DNA of 10,728 nt from Bacillota bacterium. GTDB taxonomy: Bacteria; Bacillota; Sulfobacillia; JAJZYS01; JAJYTV01. The notes under the pieces are model-generated. The model did no database searches and was not told where the DNA came from. It saw only the letters and a program-made list of their open reading frames with translations. Below, piece after piece: positions 6,988 to 10,728 of the stretch; the first letter of the stretch is position 1; each line of letters opens with the position of its first letter. The DNA lies in contig JAJZIE010000062.1 of assembly GCA_021810725.1 (NCBI GenBank), positions 785 through 11,512 on the forward strand, in the 5' to 3' direction. Made by a program: the position numbers and the translations under genes.

Positions 6988-9171
6988 TTGTCAGCATCGC
7001 GAAGTCTCTCCCTGCACGACATCTACGACCTGCGAACGCCGCTCGCCCCGGTGCTCAGCCCCGACGGCCGGTTCGCGGCGGTGGCGGTCGTGTCGTATCT
7101 CGAGAAGGACAACGAGCGGATGGAGAGCCTCTATCTCATCCCGCTCGAGGGCGGGCCGGCGCACCGGCTTACCCGCGCCAAGGAAGGCGGCAGTGCCCCG
7201 GCGTTTTCGGCCGACGGGACGATGCTCGCCTTCCTCTCCGCCCGAGCGGACGAGCCGGAGGTGCGGGCGAAGCGGCCGCAGGCGACGGAGGCCACAGAGC
7301 GCAAGGAGGCCTCCGCCAAGGACAAGCCGCAGGTGTGGGCGTTCCACCTGGGCCTGGGCGGCGAACCGCGCCAGGTCACCCATGCGGACGAAGGTGTCGA
7401 GTCCTTCTGCTGGTCCCGGGACGATGAGATCGTCTATGCCGCGAGGACCCCGCAGGGGGAGGAGAAGGCGTATCTCAAGTCGGTGCGCGACGACGACGGC
7501 CCGATCGTGCTCCGCCGCGTCCAGCACAAGATGGACGGTCAGGGTTACCTCGACGAGGTGCGCACACAGATCTTCGCGGCGAACGTCACGACGCGAGAGG
7601 TGCAGCAGCTGACCGACGCGCCCTTCAGCTGCCGCCTGCCCGCCTGCTCCCCGGATGGCGACATCGTCGCCTTCCTGGCCAACTGTACGGGGGACGAGGA
7701 TCAGAACCTCAGGCGGGACATCTTCCTGCTCCGTCGCTCCTCCAGTCTCGTGCTGCGCCTCACGCGCGGCGACGTCGACGCCGCCAGCGTCTCGGAGCCG
7801 CCCGTGTTCTCCCCGGACGGGGGCAAGATCGCGTTCGTGTCGCCGCTGGAGCCGGAGAACGCGTACCTCGTCCAGCGCTTGATGGTCGTCGACGTGGCGC
7901 AGGCGACGGCGATCGACAGCCTGGCCAGCGTGGTCGGGAAGGGGTTCTCCTCGATCGGCGGTGTCGTGCCGGACGCAGCGCCAGAGGATCCGGTCCGGCA
8001 CGCCCACGTCTATCCGGTCGCCGTGGAGGCGACGCCTCTGCGCGTCGTGACGCAGCGTCTCGACCGTCCGGTGCTCGGCAACCTTCGCTGGCTCGACCAT
8101 GAGACCATCCTTGCCCTGGTGGCGGACCGGGCGCAGACCAAGGTTGCCCGCGTGTCGCTCTCCGGCGAGGTGGAGTATCTGGCGCCGCAAGGCGATCTCG
8201 GCAGCGCGCAGGGGATGGACGCACGCGGCGGCCGCATCGTGGCGACGATCTCCTACCCGGATACGGGCCGGGAGGTCCATGAGATCCAGCAGGGCGGCAT
8301 CCGTCGCCTGACGTCGTTTCAGGCCGAGGCGGTGCAGGACGTCGCGCGGCCCAGGATGGAGCGTCTCACCGTCGCGGGCAGCGGGGGCGTCGCCGTCGAC
8401 GCGCTCCTTCTGCTGCCGCCCGGGCACGCCCCGGGGACAGCGGTACCGTTGATCGTCGAGATCCACGGTGGGCCGATGTGGTACGACAGCCCGCAGTTCG
8501 ACTTCGACTCCGTCTACTTCGCCCAGCGCGGCTACGCCGTGCTCAAGGCCAACTACCGGGGCTCGATCTCGTTCGGCGAGGCGTTCTGCAAGGAGATCCA
8601 GGGCTCTTGGGGACCTAGGGAACACCAGGACGTCATGGCCTGCCTCGACCACCTGATCGAGCGGGGGGATGCGGACCCCGAGCGCCTGTACGTCATGGGG
8701 TTCTCGCAGGGTGGCATCATGACGAACTGGGCCGTCGGGCACACCGACCGCTTCCGCGCCGCGGTCAGTGAGCACGGCGAGTGGGAGTACGTGTCCGCGT
8801 TCGGCACGGACGACTGCCATCTCTGGTGGCAGGACGACCTCGGAGTGCCCTGGCAGAACCTCGAGGGCTATCGCCGGATGTCGCCGGCCTCGGCGGCCGC
8901 GAGCATCCGCACTCCGCTGCTGATCACCGCCGGCCAGGAGGACTGGCGTTGTCCCCTGGACCAGGCGGAGCAGCTCTACCTGACCTTGCGCAAGCGCGGC
9001 GTGCCGACGGAGCTCGTGATCTATCAGAGCGAGCATCACGCGATCACGCGGCCAAGGCGCGCGGTCGACCGCTTGCGGCGGATCGCCGCCTGGTTTGCCC
9101 GCTACGGCGGCATCGCGATCGATGACGACTCGGCCGAGGGATATCCTGGGCCGCACGGCGAAAAGGTGTGA
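6988..9171 (+). CDS. S9 family peptidase (acylaminoacyl-peptidase / prolyl oligopeptidase type)
   Basis: A 727-residue (TTG start at 6988) serine peptidase of clan SC, family S9, with an N-terminal beta-propeller and a C-terminal alpha/beta-hydrolase domain; it should cleave short peptides or N-acylated peptides. No signal peptide is visible, so it is probably cytoplasmic. Propeller blades are marked by SPDG or SADG motifs at about residues 24, 74, 221 and 275, with a charged Lys/Glu/Ala-rich insert at about 90-112. The hydrolase domain has HGGP (493-496), NYRGS (522-526), the nucleophile S573 in GFSQGG (codon at 8704-8706), D652 in GQEDWRCPLDQ, and H684 in SEHHAITR. Alternative starts are ATG 6979 (three residues more) and the longer frame from 6895, whose extra residues show no S9 resemblance. 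It has its own space on both sides: the ligase terminator upstream and an inverted repeat downstream. No functional link to the glycan genes is visible. Confidence 0.93.
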   Translation: MSASRSLSLHDIYDLRTPLAPVLSPDGRFAAVAVVSYLEKDNERMESLYLIPLEGGPAHRLTRAKEGGSAPAFSADGTMLAFLSARADEPEVRAKRPQATEATERKEASAKDKPQVWAFHLGLGGEPRQVTHADEGVESFCWSRDDEIVYAARTPQGEEKAYLKSVRDDDGPIVLRRVQHKMDGQGYLDEVRTQIFAANVTTREVQQLTDAPFSCRLPACSPDGDIVAFLANCTGDEDQNLRRDIFLLRRSSSLVLRLTRGDVDAASVSEPPVFSPDGGKIAFVSPLEPENAYLVQRLMVVDVAQATAIDSLASVVGKGFSSIGGVVPDAAPEDPVRHAHVYPVAVEATPLRVVTQRLDRPVLGNLRWLDHETILALVADRAQTKVARVSLSGEVEYLAPQGDLGSAQGMDARGGRIVATISYPDTGREVHEIQQGGIRRLTSFQAEAVQDVARPRMERLTVAGSGGVAVDALLLLPPGHAPGTAVPLIVEIHGGPMWYDSPQFDFDSVYFAQRGYAVLKANYRGSISFGEAFCKEIQGSWGPREHQDVMACLDHLIERGDADPERLYVMGFSQGGIMTNWAVGHTDRFRAAVSEHGEWEYVSAFGTDDCHLWWQDDLGVPWQNLEGYRRMSPASAAASIRTPLLITAGQEDWRCPLDQAEQLYLTLRKRGVPTELVIYQSEHHAITRPRRAVDRLRRIAAWFARYGGIAIDDDSAEGYPGPHGEKV

Positions 9172-9187
9172 CACCGGCGCGGAGCCA

Positions 9188-9226
9188 GATGCGGGCGCAG
9201 GGCCATCGAGGCCCTGCGCCCGCATC
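9188..9226. repeat. Perfect 17-bp inverted repeat in the convergent gap; possible bidirectional terminator
   Basis: The arms at 9188-9204 and 9210-9226 (GATGCGGGCGCAGGGCC and its exact complement) enclose a five-base loop, ATCGA. It lies between the S9 peptidase stop (9171) and the stop of the TagA-type gene (9251), where both transcripts end. Neither side has a T run, so it is not a textbook intrinsic terminator. It could still pause polymerase, protect the two 3' ends, or be a copy of a dispersed palindromic repeat. Confidence 0.75.
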
Positions 9227-9250
9227 GACGTTGACGCGCTCCTTGATGCT

Positions 9251-9994
9251 CTAGCGTTCAGTCCTTGCGCGGTCCTGGCCGTGGAGATAGGCCCGGACCA
9301 GGAAGACCGGCAGGACCAGCATGCGGCGAAGGCGCCAGGGCTCGCGGTAGAGGCGGTAGAGCCATTCGAGTCCGGCGCGGCGCATGGCGGCCGGAGCACG
9401 GGGCACACGGCCGGCGAGTACATCGAACGAGCCGCCCACGCCCATGCGCACCTTCGTGCCGGTGCGGTCGCCCCACTGGAGCAGAAAGCGCTCCTGGGCG
9501 GGCGAGCCAAGCGCTACGAACAGCAGGTCCGCTCCGGTCGCAGCGATCTCCGAGGCGACATCCTCGGCGTCATCCGGGCTGAAGTAGCCGTCGCGCCGGC
9601 CCGCGATGACCAGCGAAGGGAAGCGCCGCAAAAGCTCCGCGGCCGCCGCCTCGTTGACTTCGGGGCGCGCGCCCAGAAGGAAGACGCGCCAGCCCTGTTT
9701 GGCGGCCTCTTCGACGAGCTGCAGCATCAGGTCGACCCCGGTGACCCGGTTGCGCACCCGTCCGCCGCGCAGGCGGCTCGCGAGCACGATCCCCACGCCG
9801 TCCGCGATGCGCAGGCCGGCCTGTTCGATGAAGTCCCTGAGCTCGACGTCGCTTTGGGCCTTCATCACCTTTTCGGGGTTGATCGCGATGACGAGCAGCG
9901 GCGGGCGCTTGCCGGCGACCGCCACGCGCGCGGCGTCGAGCGCGCCTGCGCTGTCCACGGGATCGACGGGAATGTCGAGGAAGCGCTCGGCCAT
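9251..9994 (-). CDS. WecG/TagA/CpsF family glycosyltransferase (GT26)
   Basis: A 247-residue glycosyltransferase of family GT26. Known members transfer ManNAc (TagA) or ManNAcA (WecG) from UDP to an undecaprenyl-diphosphate-linked amino sugar at the inner membrane face. Family pattern is clear: INPEKV (38-43), IADGVGIV (63-70) with the expected catalytic Asp at D65, VTGVDLM, FLLGARPEV, RRDGYF, LGSPAQERF, and GVGGSFDVLAGRVPRAP followed by GLEWLYRLYREPWRLRR. The basic and hydrophobic C-terminal segment corresponds to the appendage that brings TagA to the membrane. At position 37, where TagA/WecG enzymes usually have the Thr of a TxN motif, this protein has Ala. The ATG at 9994 lies four bases after the dehydrogenase stop, so the two are co-transcribed. 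It probably makes the first committed transfer in the surface polymer; donor identity (ManNAc or ManNAcA) is inference. Confidence 0.93.
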   Translation of the reverse strand: MAERFLDIPVDPVDSAGALDAARVAVAGKRPPLLVIAINPEKVMKAQSDVELRDFIEQAGLRIADGVGIVLASRLRGGRVRNRVTGVDLMLQLVEEAAKQGWRVFLLGARPEVNEAAAAELLRRFPSLVIAGRRDGYFSPDDAEDVASEIAATGADLLFVALGSPAQERFLLQWGDRTGTKVRMGVGGSFDVLAGRVPRAPAAMRRAGLEWLYRLYREPWRLRRMLVLPVFLVRAYLHGQDRARTER

Positions 9995-9998
9995 GTTC

Positions 9999-10728
9999 TC
10001 AGATCCGCCAGTAGGCGAGCCCGAGTTCCGCGAGGTCCGGGGCCTGGCGCAGCCAGTTGCGCGCGTCGGCGACCAGGGCGCCCTTGCGCAGCGCGAGCAG
10101 GTGCGAGGGGTCGGCGAGCCAGGACTCGAGCTCTCGCTGCCGGCTCAAAAGCATCAGCACATGGGCTCCCTCGACGGCCCATGCGGGATCGTCACCTTTG
10201 AAAGGGAAGGTCTGCGGCACCGCCGGATCGACGGCCCGCACGTCGGCGCCGGCGTCGAGCAGCAGCTGGCAGACCTCGATCGGCGGGGAGAGGCGGGCAT
10301 CGTTCGAGTAATCCTTCATGGCGAGGCCGAACACGGCGACCCGGGGCCGCTCACCCGGAGCGATCGCCTTGGCGTGCGCGACGGCCCGATCGGCCAGGAC
10401 CTTCGGCACGGCGGCGTTCGTCATGCGCGCCGCGAGCAGCGTCGGCGTCTCGACGTGGCCAGCCTCGGCGAACGGCAGGAAGTACGAGAGCGCGAGCGGC
10501 AGACAGAACCCACCGACGCCCGGGCCGGGTTCGAGCAGGTGGACGCGCTCGTGCGTGTTGGCCAGGCGGATGACCTCGAACACGTCCACGCCGGCCGCCT
10601 CGCAGGCTCGGGCCAACTCCTGCGCGATGGCGATGTTGACGTCGCGCTGGACGTTCTCGATGACCTTCGAGAGCTCGGCGGCCTCCACGGACTCCGTCGT
10701 CGCGATGCCGCCGTGCGTGACGAACGAT
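9999..10728 (-). CDS. Nucleotide-sugar dehydrogenase (UDP-ManNAc/UDP-Glc DH family), N-terminus outside window
   Basis: This is the C-terminal part of an NAD-dependent nucleotide-sugar dehydrogenase, a family that oxidises C6 of UDP-sugars to uronic acids in two steps. The frame is open from the window edge (243 full codons), so the N-terminal Rossmann domain is missing and the in-frame GTG at 10688 is not the start. Visible are the central-domain AELSKVIENVQRDVNIA helix with Lys and Asn four apart (codons about 10665-10667 and 10653-10655), PGPGVGGFC with the thiol Cys at 10503-10505, and the C-terminal domain with GLAMKDYSNDARLSPPIEV and AVDP. Four residues after the Cys, where the family has a conserved Asp (GGHCIPVD or GGSCFPKD), this protein has Ala (10491-10493); the usual His before Cys is Phe. 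The TagA/WecG-type gene follows after four bases, so UDP-ManNAc to UDP-ManNAcA is the most natural role, but the changed motif leaves activity open. Confidence 0.85.
   Translation of the reverse strand, partial: SFVTHGGIATTESVEAAELSKVIENVQRDVNIAIAQELARACEAAGVDVFEVIRLANTHERVHLLEPGPGVGGFCLPLALSYFLPFAEAGHVETPTLLAARMTNAAVPKVLADRAVAHAKAIAPGERPRVAVFGLAMKDYSNDARLSPPIEVCQLLLDAGADVRAVDPAVPQTFPFKGDDPAWAVEGAHVLMLLSRQRELESWLADPSHLLALRKGALVADARNWLRQAPDLAELGLAYWRI

Noticed and set aside
6991..9510. An 839-codon open frame on the minus strand, opposite the S9 peptidase.
   Set aside because: It runs antisense through a clear S9 peptidase and the end of the TagA gene, shows no recognisable domain, and has the Arg/Ala/His-rich make-up expected of GC-rich mirror frames.
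1..10728. CRISPR arrays, tRNA or rRNA genes, insertion sequences and phage genes.
   Set aside because: Reading both strands showed no spaced direct repeats, no cloverleaf-like segment with a CCA end, no transposase or integrase motifs, and no intergenic gap large enough for them; the biggest gap is about 150 bases.

Overview
The window is GC-rich bacterial DNA (about two thirds G+C by eye) filled end to end with genes. Ten protein genes are supported, nine of them for building and exporting a cell-surface polysaccharide. The gene set is a CsaB-type pyruvyl transferase, a MurJ/MVF flippase, two GT4 glycosyltransferases, a DUF4330 protein, an O-antigen-ligase/polymerase-type membrane protein, a WecG/TagA/CpsF glycosyltransferase and a nucleotide-sugar dehydrogenase. 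In family terms this resembles loci that make the pyruvylated secondary cell-wall polymer to which SLH-domain surface proteins bind. Strong GGAGG/AGGAG ribosome sites and GTG/TTG starts suggest a high-GC member of the Bacillota or a neighbouring deep lineage. No rRNA or other taxonomic marker is present, so the assignment is an inference.

Layout: (1) 1-4806, minus strand: csaB, murJ-like flippase, glycosyltransferase B, glycosyltransferase A (running off the left edge). The genes overlap or are separated by one base, so they form one operon read right to left. (2) 4807-4863: a compact divergent promoter region. One AT-rich core carries a -10 box on each strand. (3) 4864-6834, plus strand: DUF4330 protein and an O-antigen-ligase-family protein three bases apart, closed by a canonical hairpin-plus-T terminator at 6851-6876. 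(4) 6988-9171, plus strand: a stand-alone S9 (prolyl oligopeptidase family) peptidase, apparently unrelated to glycan synthesis. (5) 9172-9250: a convergent intergenic gap with a perfect 17-bp inverted repeat. (6) 9251-10728, minus strand: WecG/TagA-type glycosyltransferase, preceded by a nucleotide-sugar dehydrogenase whose N-terminus lies outside the window.

Likely combined role (inference): the dehydrogenase and the TagA-type enzyme supply and transfer a ManNAc- or ManNAcA-type sugar onto a lipid carrier. The two GT4 enzymes extend the unit, CsaB adds a pyruvate ketal, the MurJ-like protein flips the lipid-linked product, and the O-antigen-ligase-family protein polymerises it or attaches it outside the membrane. 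DUF4330 has no known function, but its pairing with the ligase suggests a role in that last step. The least ordinary points are the symmetric divergent promoter with a nearly leaderless csaB, the loss of an expected catalytic Asp in the dehydrogenase, an expected-Thr-to-Ala change in the TagA-type enzyme, a MurJ-like protein without the usual arginine pair, and an unusual repeat-like N-terminal extension on the ligase.
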